Origin: Dryococelus australis
Taxonomy: Eukaryota > Arthropoda > Insecta > Phasmatodea > Phasmatidae
Assembly (NCBI GenBank): GCA_029891345.1
Contig: CM056993.1
Location: 275,704,900-275,768,899, forward strand
Length of the DNA: 64,000 bases
Direction: 5' to 3'
Both the position numbers and the translations under genes were made by a program. This document shows, in pieces, positions 11,676-21,706 of the stretch; position 1 is the stretch's first letter; each line of letters opens with the position of its first letter. Under the pieces are notes generated by a model. The model did not search any database. It had not been told where the DNA came from and saw nothing but the letters and a program-made list of their open reading frames with translations.

Positions 11676-11873
11676 TTAAAAACTCCAATGTTCATCTCGG
11701 TTGCACATCTGTATCCATAGAGGACTATCTTTATCTTCAATTCTAAACCACACTCGCCTATATCCTGGCATGACACTAGCATACTCAAGTGTTGAGTTAA
11801 ACCTCTCCATTGTAACTGAAGCTCTGGTATACGATTCTCTCTCTCTCTCTTTATTTAGTAGCATGTTCTTCAA
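11676..11873 (-). CDS. Unrecognised 65-codon ORF (element A)
   Basis: Open frame containing RRVWFRIEDKDSPLWIQMCN and ending in DEHWSF. The DEHW-coding stretch has a diverged neighbour copy about 530 bases upstream on the same strand (near 12,225-12,255), which suggests a local duplication. The N-terminal KERERE comes from a short (GA)n tract. Unknown function. The opposite strand is also open across here (see 11,701-12,309). Confidence 0.25.
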   Translation of the reverse strand: MKNMLLNKERERESYTRASVTMERFNSTLEYASVMPGYRRVWFRIEDKDSPLWIQMCNRDEHWSF

Positions 11874-12309
11874 AGTTTGTGGTGAAATTAGTTCTTCAAC
11901 AATAACTTTGTTAGATCAAATTTACAGACACAAACAATGCTTTTCCAAACCTCACAGTCCCACGTTCTACATGGTGCTCTTAAAAGGTCTCTACTACCTT
12001 GTATTTGGGGGATGTTTTCCTTATTATTACATGACTCAGTCCATATTTGATGAAAACCTGGTTCTTTGGTTTTCTACTCTGCAATTTTTAAAACATAGGT
12101 ACCAAGAAGAATGGGGTAGTTCGCAGTCAGGCCGCATATTAAAAACAGGACAGCTTCTTCCTAATCACACAGCACTCGTTCTGTATACATGCTTTCTCTT
12201 AAACATTTTGCGAAATTCCAATGTTCATTTTTGTTACACATCTGTGTTTGAGAGTATATGTTGCCTAGAGATGGGAACCATACTTTCTCATGTCTTCAAA
12301 AAATACTGA
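11701..12309 (+). other. 202-codon open frame, coding status uncertain
   Basis: This is the longest stop-free frame in the window, which is unlikely by chance in DNA this AT-rich. However, it runs opposite to every recognisable gene remnant in element A, starts at a TTG, includes a microsatellite-encoded SLSLSLF run and matches no family I know. It may simply be the antisense of decayed minus-strand coding sequence. I give no function. Confidence 0.15.
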
Positions 12310-12531
12310 AATACATCTTCTCTGGGTCGAATTTCTCCATTTTTTCGAAATCTTACGCTACCTGGAACAAACAGTTTTTTTTTTTTTTTTTTTCGAAAAA
12401 TTAATGTCTCTCTCTACACATAGGTAGGATGTTGGTACAAATATTCTCTTAAAGCTTCTATTTTATATTGTGAGCAGAATGTATTTTCTCACTGTGATTA
12501 GTATTATAGTATTTGACAATTAAATTAATAC

Positions 12532-12717
12532 TCAAACATTCGTAGTATCTTCTGCATTTATTATAGTTTTTAAAATTTCCTTCTGCAATTTTCCAAGCAC
12601 ATATGTGGGATAGTCTTCGAGTAGTGCTTCATTTACATACTGAAAACTTTTTTCATAAGCTATGTCACCAGATTCCCATTTCAGGTTATGTATCTCGTAA
12701 GTCTGTTCCCAGAACAT
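12532..12717 (-). CDS. Unrecognised 61-codon ORF (element A)
   Basis: Short intact frame starting MFWEQTYEIHNLKWESGDIA and ending NAEDTTNV, preceded directly by an in-frame stop. Composition is plausible for protein (Trp, Tyr, Glu, Lys) but no domain is recognised. It lies between other minus-strand remnants and could be an internal fragment of a larger gene. Confidence 0.25.
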   Translation of the reverse strand: MFWEQTYEIHNLKWESGDIAYEKSFQYVNEALLEDYPTYVLGKLQKEILKTIINAEDTTNV

Positions 12718-12968
12718 AATTTAAACTGCAGATTTTAAACTGTACCAGTGTCTGGGAGATTTAAAGCATAATACTTTAGAGTCATTAGCTTCAGTTGCTT
12801 AATAAATAGCAAACTCCTTAATTACAAAGGAGCTCTCTTGGTAGTTTTTGAAACCCTGAGCATAGCAGATAATTTTTTACTGTAAAATTTATTTATACAC
12901 TATTTACACAAAGTTTCTCTCTCTCATATAAATTATATATGATGGCAGTGCTCGCCTCTGAATCTACT

Positions 12969-13425
12969 TCATAGACTCCTGTTATTTTCCATTAGGACAT
13001 CTGGAAAGATTCTAGCTTTAATTAGCTGTTCCAGCCTGCGCAACGTGCTATCCCTCTCCATATGTTGAAAATTCCCATCATTAGCAAAGGCAGGCATGCC
13101 GAAAGAACAGTCATCACAAGAGAAACATTATACAATATCCTCATCAGCTTGTAAATGTTCAGCCAATAATGGATACACTAGTTTTATTTTGTGGCCTGCA
13201 AAATAAATTATAATTTCGTTCGGCAACACTTGCAGTTGGGAGCCATCTAAACTCAATAATGTTTTTGCCTTCCCATAAGCTAAAATCGCATTGAACATTT
13301 CAACACTTTTAAAGTCACAATTATCACAGCAGTGACCTTGATGCAGTGCACATGTTGCGAGCTGATGCAGAGATGAAATGGGTTGTAGATCGAGCTGATG
13401 TAGTGAAGTTGTAGTAGATGCTTGT
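12969..13425 (-). pseudogene. Ser/Leu/His/Gln repeat plus Cys-pair ORF of unknown function (element A)
   Basis: One frame extends from about 13,425 to a TGA at 12,969 with a single in-frame stop. The N-terminal part is a degenerate SLHQL-type repeat. It is followed by GHCCDNCDF, then an ATG-initiated part (13,298) with a hydrophobic IIIYFAGHKIKLVYPLL stretch. After the stop comes CFSCDDCSFGMPAF and an Arg/Glu-rich helix. Two CxxC-type pairs about 65 residues apart would suit a zinc-binding fold (inference). Not recognised as any standard Polinton protein. Confidence 0.4.
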
Positions 13426-13560
13426 CATTGTAGTGGACATATGGAGCTGTATTAACATTTGGACCTGTACTAGACATGATGGATGCCTGGTGTTGTAGTC
13501 GACAATTGTAGTGGACACCTGTTGTTGTAGTGGACACCTGGAGATCAAGTAGACACCTTA
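13380..13560. repeat. Degenerate GTAGTGGACACCTG-type tandem repeats
   Basis: Imperfect copies of GTTGTAGTGGACACCTG occur several times between about 13,400 and 13,550 and grade into the SLHQL-coding region of the neighbouring ORF. Confidence 0.6.
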
Positions 13561-13599
13561 AGTCTTGCTAGTGCTAATGCTATGCACATGCACGCAAAT

Positions 13600-14380
13600 C
13601 CACACAAAGTGACCTTACAGATGCCAAGTTTACAATGAGGAGAAATTCATTTATCCCTCCTTATATAGTAAATGGATACAAAATGACTGACATTTTCCTT
13701 TAAATTTACAATAAATTTGTCCTTTTAGGAAAATCAGTAGAAATTTCATGAAATGTAACCGTTTCAGCTCCGATAGCAGTCATTTCAAGCTGGATATGTA
13801 TTATTTCAGTAATATCATGTCGATATTTATTTTATAGGGACAATTATTTGTAAATATATACAAATTTTATGGTAGAATTTCAAAAGTAGGAAAACTACAA
13901 GTAAAATATTTTTAGAAAAACAGATTGAAAGGGTAAGACTTATTGAACAAGTTTGTTTAACATATGTTTTAAATGTTTAAAAAATTAAAGTTTAACTTGT
14001 GTATTAGCTTACATCTAATACTGGTATTCCAAGTTTAGCTTGTGTAAGTGGAAAGATGGGTGTTTGTTATTACTTACAAAAAAGATATGTCTTATAGCTA
14101 TGTTGCTATGAAAATTAATAATTTATTAGTTAAAAGGAGGGTGGAAAATGGGAATAATATTTGCTGGAAATGGGAGTAAAGTTTGCGGGAATATGGAAGA
14201 AAGTTTGTTGGGTAAGGGAAGAAAAGTTTGGTGAAGAATGGTATATTTTTTAATTGAATTTATTGTGTGATAAAGGCATTTGGAAAATAATTCTCAGTGA
14301 TGAGGAAAAATAAAGTTTCATTGCAGGGAGTTTGGTAGCATAATTTTATTTAGCTGGTAATAAACTAATTCTTGAGGCTT
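13600..14380. other. Non-coding AT-rich stretch in element A
   Basis: I see no open frame or motif worth calling here. Confidence 0.4.
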
Positions 14381-14389
14381 GAAAAATAG

Positions 14390-15170
14390 GAGGAAGCTTC
14401 AGTCTCCAAGTCAATGTAACAATTTGCTGGGAGGAGTGGAGTAGCCCAGGTCAGTTCAAAATCTGCTGCAGCATCCCTAGGGAAACCATTGCTTTGACCT
14501 TTAAGCACGCTTCCGTTCATAGCTGAGGCAGCACTCTGGGAGTGAAGAGCCAGGCCTCTGTGGATTGATAAGTTCTCGAACTATCCTAAAATGTATCATT
14601 TTAGTACTGTAAGGGGAGGGGATAGTGAGTGGCCTTTAATCGATAATGCCTTCTGTGGACAGTGGCAGTCAACCGAAAAAAGCATTTTCTGACCTTGAGG
14701 AGGACAGGTTTTCCGAAGCATCACATTGGAAAAGACAGTTCTTGGGTCGTGTGGTGGAAGGGGTATTTGCAGCTTAACAGGTTCTTGCAGTGTTGGATCG
14801 GCACCAGGGTGTATGTCCCAGAGCTTTGGAAACAACAAAAACAAATTCTGAATTGGAGGGGTGGGAGTAATTGTTGGGGTTTTTAACCTCAGACCACATC
14901 GCTCTTGCAAGGAGTGTAGGTGGAAGGTGGAGGTACAAGGAGGTCAGGAGCGATATGGCCGTATCTAGCCAGTTGTCGCCATTTTGTTACATTGCCGAAA
15001 AAATTGACGATCGAGGGCAGAGAGTTGAGTAACCTCAAGGACAGAGTAGTGTGGTCTGGCGAAGGGTGGGGGAGGTCAGGAGCAATCTGCACTCCTGTAT
15101 TCAGTCACCACAATCTTCAGTTGCTCATAGAAGCTTGGACTAGATGGATGTATGCCTCAACAGTTCCTTA
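14390..15170. other. GC-richer patch, coding status unknown
   Basis: Composition is clearly higher in GC than its surroundings. Overlapping frames of 67-104 codons are open on both strands (for example 14,596-14,910 minus, proline-rich), but none has a recognised domain. It could be a nested repeat. The motif GGTCAGGAGC(A/G)AT recurs at about 14,942 and 15,075, hinting at an internal duplication. Confidence 0.25.
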
Positions 15171-15377
15171 ATTTACACATGGGCTTTGGAGTGTGATAGT
15201 TGTGATTCTTGTTAAGTGATATTATATTCTCTGGGGTTCGATCTCTTTTACAGTCTTTGTAAATTATAGTGTGGTATATATTTTTGGAAGTCTTTCAGTT
15301 ATCATGTGAACATGTATTTATTGCTTAATATGGTTTCTGTGTTCGGTCGAGGAAACTTTGTAGAGTTCTCAACACAT

Positions 15378-16833
15378 GTTTTATTACCAAATGCAGTGTA
15401 TTTCAGAAACTTGATGGGAAATTTTTTTAGTATGTCTGTTATTTTTCAATAATTCACTTTTATACATTTTTGTACTTGTAGGACGAATCATGTCGTTAAT
15501 AGTAGCTTGGTAAGTAAATAGGTCCTGGCAGTCGGAAATTTAAACTCAGCCACACTCCACACAACAGTTTATAAGCAGGAGCATGTCATACAATCCACTC
15601 ATTCCTTTACCAGCCTCTGATGAGGACAGATGTGTTTTCAGGGAACGCCTGGTTGCATTTCATTAAGTGTTTTTTAAATATTTATTTGGAACATTCATTT
15701 TGTTTAAAATTTCTGAGTTTTTCACTTCAGTCTATAATCAAACAGTGCATCACTGAGCTCACAGCCAGACTGGTGTGTTTTTGGGAGACTTGCAATTTTA
15801 TCATGCATGTTAATCAATTATTTTCTTTTTACATGTGGATTGCATTTCTAAAGTTCCTCCTCGCCAGTTTCACTGGCAGACAGACATGTAGCATATGTTC
15901 GAGAGGCATCAAGTAGTGACATATCTTGTTATTATGTTTGTTTAATCTATAGGGACATTCTGTTCTAGATCGTTAATTCCATACTCACATAATTGTCATA
16001 TTTACATAGTTGTGTTCGTTATACTTCTCTCATGTAAATTATATTTCTAGCATACAGGTCGGGGTAGAGTAATTCGTCTCTTTAAGTTTAATTTCATACT
16101 GGATAGTCATGTAATTCCACTTATTATTCACATAGTTGTGATCATTTGAGATTTGTGATTCAATGAGTGTAATTTAATCATACATAGAACACTGGAATTC
16201 TCTAATGTTTAATCGCATTCGGAAACAGTCGTCGTATATTTAATCATTTGTCATTACTAACATTTAAATCCCATCATTCAAAGTCATATATCTAACAACA
16301 CTGTCTACAATACACAAAATTCACACTTAGACCACTCTTGCACAAAACTGTACACATATATCCCATCCCCAACACATTACACCTCAGCCATGTGCCAGAA
16401 CTCCAAGGATGAGGACGTACCAGAGCTCCCCACAAAAAGAAAGAAAAGTTACACTTAGCACACTCTTGTACCATAACTGTACACATATATACCCTGTTCC
16501 TACACGCTACACCTCAGTCGAGTACCAGTTGTCGTACTGGCAACATCTATCAGAGCTGCTCCCCAACCCACAAAAAGAAAGAAAGAAACTAATATATTGT
16601 ACACTTACGCAACTCATGCACCAAAAAATTAATAAACACCTTCAATACATTTAACCCTTTCGATAAATTTAACCTTTTCATTAAATTGAACGCTTTTAAT
16701 TTGATTAACCATTTTTATTAACCATTTCTATCAATTTAATTAACCCTTTGATATAAATTTGATATCAAATTATTTAGGCCAATCAAAAAAGGCGGCATCC
16801 CTTAGGGTTTAGGACCGGCCCGCCCCTACTACT
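15378..16833 (-). repeat. Element A right terminal inverted repeat, with internal tandem duplication
   Basis: Reverse complement of 365-1,520. It is about 300 bases longer, partly because a unit of about 130 bases is present twice in tandem. Copy 1 is about 16,320-16,445 and copy 2 is about 16,448-16,590. Both contain CACTCTTG, CTGTACACATATA, ACACCTCAG and CACAAAAAGAAAGAAA. The left arm has only one counterpart of this unit. Confidence 0.8.
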
Positions 16834-16839
16834 TACCGT
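16834..16839. repeat. Right target-site duplication of element A
   Basis: TACCGT, a 5/6 match to TACGGT at 359-364. Confidence 0.55.
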
Positions 16840-18780
16840 ACTTGATCATGCATGTGTTAACGTGGCAGGTTTTATTGCTGTTAGGAACGTACACTATTCT
16901 CATACCCCGCCTTTGCTTGTGTGACGACTGTGACGACGCAGTTAGTGTTGGCACTCTACCATAGACACACTCGCACCGCTACCGCCTATTATGTAATGGA
17001 CAACTGTGGCAAGCCATGTGTATAGTGCTTGCATGAACGCGCCATTCTAAAGTACGAGCCATTGCCAAACCACGGCCGGACGAATAATGAGGCCGCGGCG
17101 ACATGATATAGGCGAGCGAGACGATAGTGAAGGATGTCTGTTCTAGCCTCGACGCCAACCAGGGAAGACGTTCCAGAGAGCCAGAAGGATGACGACGTGC
17201 CGACCGCCGTAGTCCGTCTATAAACCAGCCTTCGGTATCATGCAAGATGGGAAATATCGGTCCAGTAATTAACCGCAATGGTTGCTTCATATTGGGTTCC
17301 ATTAGACTATTAAAACAACTTAAAAGTACAAAGTGTTAGCTCCTCCGATATGTTTCCAGGTGATGTAATCTGTGTAGAACTCAAGAGGTAAATAATAATG
17401 TGTCAAACCATGGAAGGGGTAAGCCTTGAGTCAATTATAGAGTAGCTCTAACCCATTGAGTACGACCCACACAAACGAATATTTTAAGCAAAATAGTAAA
17501 TGGTTTTATAAACTAAAAAGCTTAAAATATAACACACCTCTACGTCACGTCACCTCCACACGGGGGTACTGTTTCTTTAGTAAGGCTAGTGTATGCGAGT
17601 CGTTGCATGATTAGTCGTTGCAATATACTTCAAGGAAGTCCAATGTACCGGGGCTGTAACAGGATAGCTGAGCGTATTGAGCACACCCCAAAAGAGGGTG
17701 CATCACGCTGAATAGCTTGGTAAACCAACGAATTAGAAGAGAGCGTTGGAAAACATGCGAACGGTGGGGGGGTTATACAGGTAGTACTATTATTTGAGCA
17801 CAGAAGAAATATAGTATCAATTGTATTTGGCAAGGAAATGGCGGCTTTGGCGTTGAAAAGTAATAATGAAACGGAGTAGAGCTGACGCTTGTTCGTAACC
17901 ACGGTCTCGTTTAGTCATATGGTCCTGGTAGTGGAGACAAAACTGAACCGTTCGCCATTACAAATATACATAATTGGTAAGAATATGAAAGTGGGTGAAA
18001 CGCTAAAATGAATACAACCCATGATCTGTGTTGTAGTCATTGCAGCGTTTCGTGTGCACTACACTAAGAGAACATCCAGTCAAGTATTTGCTTCTAAAAG
18101 GCCAAAAATATATTTAGTTGTTCCAACAAGATATTTTTTTCAGTAACGAAAACTTGAATAGCGACAAAATCAATGTTGCTCATCTAACAATATAAGCGTC
18201 TGAATAAACAAAACCTCTGTGTTGGACCAAAATAAGTTAAGTATTAAGGAAATGTAGGTTGACGTCCATCGGCATCTGGCATAGGAGCACAGGAGCCACC
18301 CGGCCACCAAGTTGTTACGTCATCGTCCGCCATCTTGGACCCATATGAATTTTACCTTGGACCCTTGACGTTGACCTTGACCACGGTGACCTCTGACCCC
18401 AAAAACCCAAAATAATCAAAACAATTTTAAATTCAAAAATCGTTTTAAAAAATTATTACGAAACATTTTATTTAAAAAATCGTTTAAATAATTTATTATT
18501 AAAAAAAATTAGAAAATTAATTAAAAAATAATTTTTAAAATCGGTAAAAAAAATATTAATAGTATTTTAAAAAAACTTTCTACATAACTGGAGCCCGCCA
18601 TATGTGTTTTTTTTTCCTATCGTCATTTTTTTACATGTTACTGAAGGCCTCCACCTTAGATTTCTCGTCTACTTATCAGCTTTAAGTCGTACACCACCTA
18701 CCACCCTACCCATGTTAACAAAAAAAACTGGCATAATTATTATATTCTGAATTAATTTAGTTATTTATAATAATGGTCAA
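16840..18780. other. Intergenic region right of element A, no gene supported
   Basis: The first 450 bases are relatively GC-rich, with a 107-codon minus-strand open frame (16,979-17,302) that matches nothing I know. The remainder is AT-rich. A TGACC-rich block at about 18,350-18,400 faces a GGTCA-rich block at 18,773-18,800 as an inverted pair around an A/T-rich core. Confidence 0.35.
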
Positions 18781-18801
18781 GGTCAAGACACAGGTCACAA
18801 C

Positions 18802-19062
18802 ATGGCGATCGATCTGGTTCCTGAACTCCTCTCCCAGTACTCTTGCCCGCAACTCTCCACTTCCCTACTACTTGTGTACATGCAAGACCTGCCTAAGTGC
18901 CACTTTAGTAAAGAATGCTGTAATAAATCCAATATAAATACGTTGTGTATGGAACTTATAATGCAAGCTGTTAGACACATATTGGACGAAGGATGGAGCT
19001 CTAATAGTGAGATAAATGGTCTACAGTTCGAATATCGACCCGAATTTTTGGATTATTTTTAA
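18802..19062 (+). CDS. 86-codon ORF of unknown function
   Basis: Intact frame from an ATG (MAIDLVPELLSQY...) to TAA. It contains a Cys/His cluster (LPKCHFSKECC) and predicted helical segments (CMELIMQAVRHILDEGW). Its balanced codon use stands out against the flanking AT-rich DNA. AGGTCA-type repeats lie directly upstream (18,773-18,800). I do not recognise the family. It could be a small viral or element gene, or an exon. Confidence 0.3.
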   Translation: MAIDLVPELLSQYSCPQLSTSLLLVYMQDLPKCHFSKECCNKSNINTLCMELIMQAVRHILDEGWSSNSEINGLQFEYRPEFLDYF

Positions 19063-19146
19063 CGAACTTTGTACGCGATTTTCGGCATGTTTGCGTGCTA
19101 ATACGTACGTGATATTAATATTTATACAATATATATTGATTAGGCA

Positions 19147-19390
19147 TGTCGTGGGACCGTGGGTTCGAGTCCCGAAATGATAAAATTTGTCAATTTTCTA
19201 TCAGACTTAGAAAAAAAATGCGGTAATTTTTCGCAGTATTCATGCGCAACTGATACAAAGTTTTAAGCAATTTGCAAAGGTGGTGCATGTCGGAGGGACC
19301 CGAGTTCGAAGCCCGGAATAATCAAAAAACATTAATTTTCTCTTGGACTTAGAAAAATTTGGTAATTTTGTTCAGTGATGAGCGAAAGTT
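19147..19390 (+). repeat. Two tandem ~142-bp units with tRNA T-arm-like box
   Basis: Unit 1 starts at about 19,147 and unit 2 at about 19,289. Each begins GTCG then a T-arm-like sequence (GTGGGTTCGAGTCCC in unit 1, CGAGTTCGAAGCCCG in unit 2). Each then continues with (C/T)AATTTTCT, GACTTAGAAAAA and GGTAATTTT in the same order. No full cloverleaf is visible. Confidence 0.55.
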
Positions 19391-19518
19391 TATATACAAC
19401 GCAGATGTACGTAGATACCTTAGTTGATGTTCAGACATCAAGAAGTGAACATCTAATTTTGGAAGCGCTCTCTCGTCATACAACGAATATGAACGCTAAA
19501 ACGAAGGCCTGTCTTTGA
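19378..19518 (+). CDS. 46-residue small ORF
   Basis: Intact frame from ATG at 19,378 to TGA at 19,518 (MSESLYTTQMYVDTLVDVQ..., ending NAKTKACL). It directly follows the tRNA-like tandem repeat and precedes the acidic ORF at 19,711. Not recognised. It could be a chance frame, or an exon of the following gene. Confidence 0.2.
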   Translation: MSESLYTTQMYVDTLVDVQTSRSEHLILEALSRHTTNMNAKTKACL

Positions 19519-19710
19519 CCTCAACCAACATGGAACCGCGACCTGCATCATCGCTAAATGGTTGTATCCAGTGTCGATTCTGCGATCTAGTGTTCGCCTA
19601 TGGTTAAAGTGCTCGCTCAATGACACGAGAGAACGGCCTGTACGAAGAGACCTTTTCGCGCGATGAAGCATTACGAGAATGGTCACATGTAGCTTTTACA
19701 AGATGATACA

Positions 19711-20294
19711 ATGAAGGAAGATAGTAAGATCTGTAAGGGTTCGTCTGCTGGGAGCGCGCAAGTTTTGCCGGTAATACATCCTGCTACATCGATTGGTACT
19801 GTTTCCGCAAACGATTATGGCAAAACAGTTAATGCTAAAGACGGAATGATTGAGTCGGTTTGTGTAGAAAGTACACTTGCAAGACTTTCACGTGAATTCG
19901 ACGAACTTCAAGATAAACGACCATCAGCTCTAAATACCGATGAACATACAGATCCCGCTACAAAGAAAAGTAAACTTGATATTTATGATGAAACAGGAAG
20001 TGAAGACGATCATGAAGACAGCATTGACGATGACTACGACGGCAGTGATAGTGTTGAAGACGATGATGATTCCCTCGACGTCTCCACACATTTCACCAAC
20101 GAGTTTCCTTCGACAAGTGATGCCGAAGAAGGCAGAAGACCGGTTATACTTACTACCTATTTTCCAAAGATCCGAATAAACTTGTAGACAGACTTAGATA
20201 TTTGCTCGATAAGCAACACCGTGGGGATTACTCTACTGTGAAAGAGGATGTTTCAATCATAAGAGAACTTCAGAATCGGGGTTATGTCAGATGA
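19711..20294 (+). pseudogene. Acidic ORF with C-terminal Polinton-type helical domain, one frameshift
   Basis: An ATG-initiated frame of 158 codons (19,711-20,187) contains a Lys/Arg patch (ATKKSKLDIY) and then a long acidic Asp/Glu/Ser tract (about residues 95-130). After a frameshift near 20,160 the protein continues as DPNKLVDRLRYLLDKQHRGD and then VSIIRELQNRGYV, stopping at 20,294. That last segment matches, residue pattern for residue pattern, DDVRNLADRLLIIYSEENAR...VSIMDMLN in element B (49,719-49,931). I know this type of domain from the C-termini of arthropod Polinton DUF8207 proteins. It may be a fragment of another Polinton or a captured gene. Function unknown. Confidence 0.45.
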
Positions 20295-20629
20295 TGTGAT
20301 GAACTGCTTTCTTCTGAAAAAGGAATTACAAAATAATAATAAATTATTGTTATTAAATAATGGTTTTTGTCGTAATTTTGGTGTCATATCATTTTATCCC
20401 TCAAATTTTAAAGTGGTAATATGAGCACTCACAAACGTTAAGATCTGTAAATAGAATGATAATAAAGACTTTAGTATAAAAATTCACGGATATCTTATTG
20501 CACACACAAACATTTATTCTGTCGATAAGTACAAACTTTGGAGACAGTAGGTGAACCGTTTTTTCTTGCAATCAATGTATGGATAGAGGCAACCGTGTAA
20601 AGATTGGTGTAAAGATTGTGAAATATTAG

Positions 20630-20800
20630 GTGGATTGGTTAGGTCTGGTGAAGATGATTGGTGAATGGTTGGGTGGTTGGTGGGTGGATTGGTGAATGAC
20701 TGGGTGGATTGGTGAGGATTTGTGGGTGGATTGGTGAGGATTTGTGGGTGGATTGGTGAATGATTGGTGAGTATTGGTGGGTATTGGTGATGATTGGTGT
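20630..20800 (+). repeat. GGT-rich minisatellite
   Basis: Irregular tandem copies of ATTGGTGA, GGTGGATTGGTGA and GGATTTGTGGGTGGATTGGTGA. The apparent minus-strand ORFs over it (Asn/Pro/His/Gln repeats) are products of the repeat. Confidence 0.8.
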
Positions 20801-21688
20801 CTGAGAAGAGCACGAATGATTATCGCCTTAGCTGCCCTCGTACATTCTAAGTCTCTAGGACCTGGAAGCATTAAAAATGTTAATAAATGCCAATTAAGCC
20901 TAAAAAATGCTGATTCATACCATGGTTATAAGATACTTTTGCATGTGATCACTACTAGTGTGATGGGCTTGGTTTAGTCACCTAAATAAACATTTTAAAA
21001 ATACCGAGTAGCATACTTATACCTACCAAACAGTCGGACAGTGAATAATAAGACTTCAAAAGAGGAGGCAATAAATGTAGTGGAGAGACTTCTGCACGGT
21101 TTCGCAATACCCGATGTACAATTTCGACACAATATAAAAAATAAATACATAAATAATTTTTAAATAAAAATATAAATTTTAAAGTTGTATAATATATAAA
21201 TATTTATGATTTTGCATAACCTGTGCCTATAAAACTAATATGGCTACCAGTAACAAACATATTCCTGAATAATTATAAGGGTGTAACTGCAGAGCACCAT
21301 CGGATACGTTCTAAAAACCCGAGTCGATGGCTTCCGAACACCCCTTGAGTCAAGTCGAAGATTGCCGAGCTCGTCCGAGACGAGCCGAAGAACGCCAGCC
21401 GTCCAGCAAATTGCAGCAGTCCTGAGACCTGCTCTCCTGACCTCTGAGTAACTGATTCCGGTCACCTCGGCCCTGACCTTGGGTCGTTGACCTCTTTCGC
21501 CAGCTCTGGGAAAAACAGGAAATTTGTAAGGAAAGGGAAATTTTTAAGGACATTTAGTCGATTTTGAGAGAAAAGGGAAATTTTGAGGGGAAAATGGCCG
21601 CAGCCGCCCGGTCGCACAAGCCGCTGCGGCTGCCATTAAAAATACATTGCGCCAGAAATGGCTATATCATACTACTATATTAGATTGT

Positions 21689-21706
21689 CAACAAAATATT
21701 TTGTTG
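21689..21706. repeat. Perfect 18-bp palindrome
   Basis: CAACAAAATATTTTGTTG is identical to its reverse complement. Related AACAAAATATTTT sequence recurs near 22,162-22,174. Confidence 0.7.

Larger units (their letters stand above)
365..16833. mobile_element. Element A: Polinton/Maverick-like element with ~1.2-1.5 kb TIRs, decayed
   Basis: The two ends are long inverted repeats, both beginning AGTAGTAGGGGCGGG and flanked by near-identical 6-bp duplications. Inside, a protein-primed family-B DNA polymerase is recognisable on the minus strand. These three features together are diagnostic of Polintons (self-synthesising virus-like transposons). All coding remnants I could follow lie on the minus strand (about 3.0-13.4 kb). 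Every one of the longer frames is broken by stops or frameshifts, so the copy is dead. I found no retroviral-type integrase, adenovirus-type protease, FtsK-type ATPase or capsid gene, although all four are usual in the family. They may have decayed beyond recognition by eye, or been lost. Classification as Polinton is strong for the polymerase and termini and weaker for the cargo. Confidence 0.8.

Noticed and set aside
10023-11740. Shared FRIED peptide in two element A ORFs as evidence of a common domain
   Set aside because: The match is only about 15 bases and the flanking residues differ, so it is likely coincidence.
16979-17302. 107-codon minus-strand frame next to the element A terminus
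   Set aside because: No domain, GC-rich patch that is open by composition, no start context or neighbours supporting a gene.
19141-19330. Genuine tRNA genes at the T-arm-like motifs
   Set aside because: No acceptor stem or anticodon arm could be paired by eye; reported only as tRNA-like repeats.
20514-20871. Minus-strand frames rich in Asn, Pro, His and Gln
   Set aside because: Encoded by the GGT-rich minisatellite, with no non-repeat coding core.
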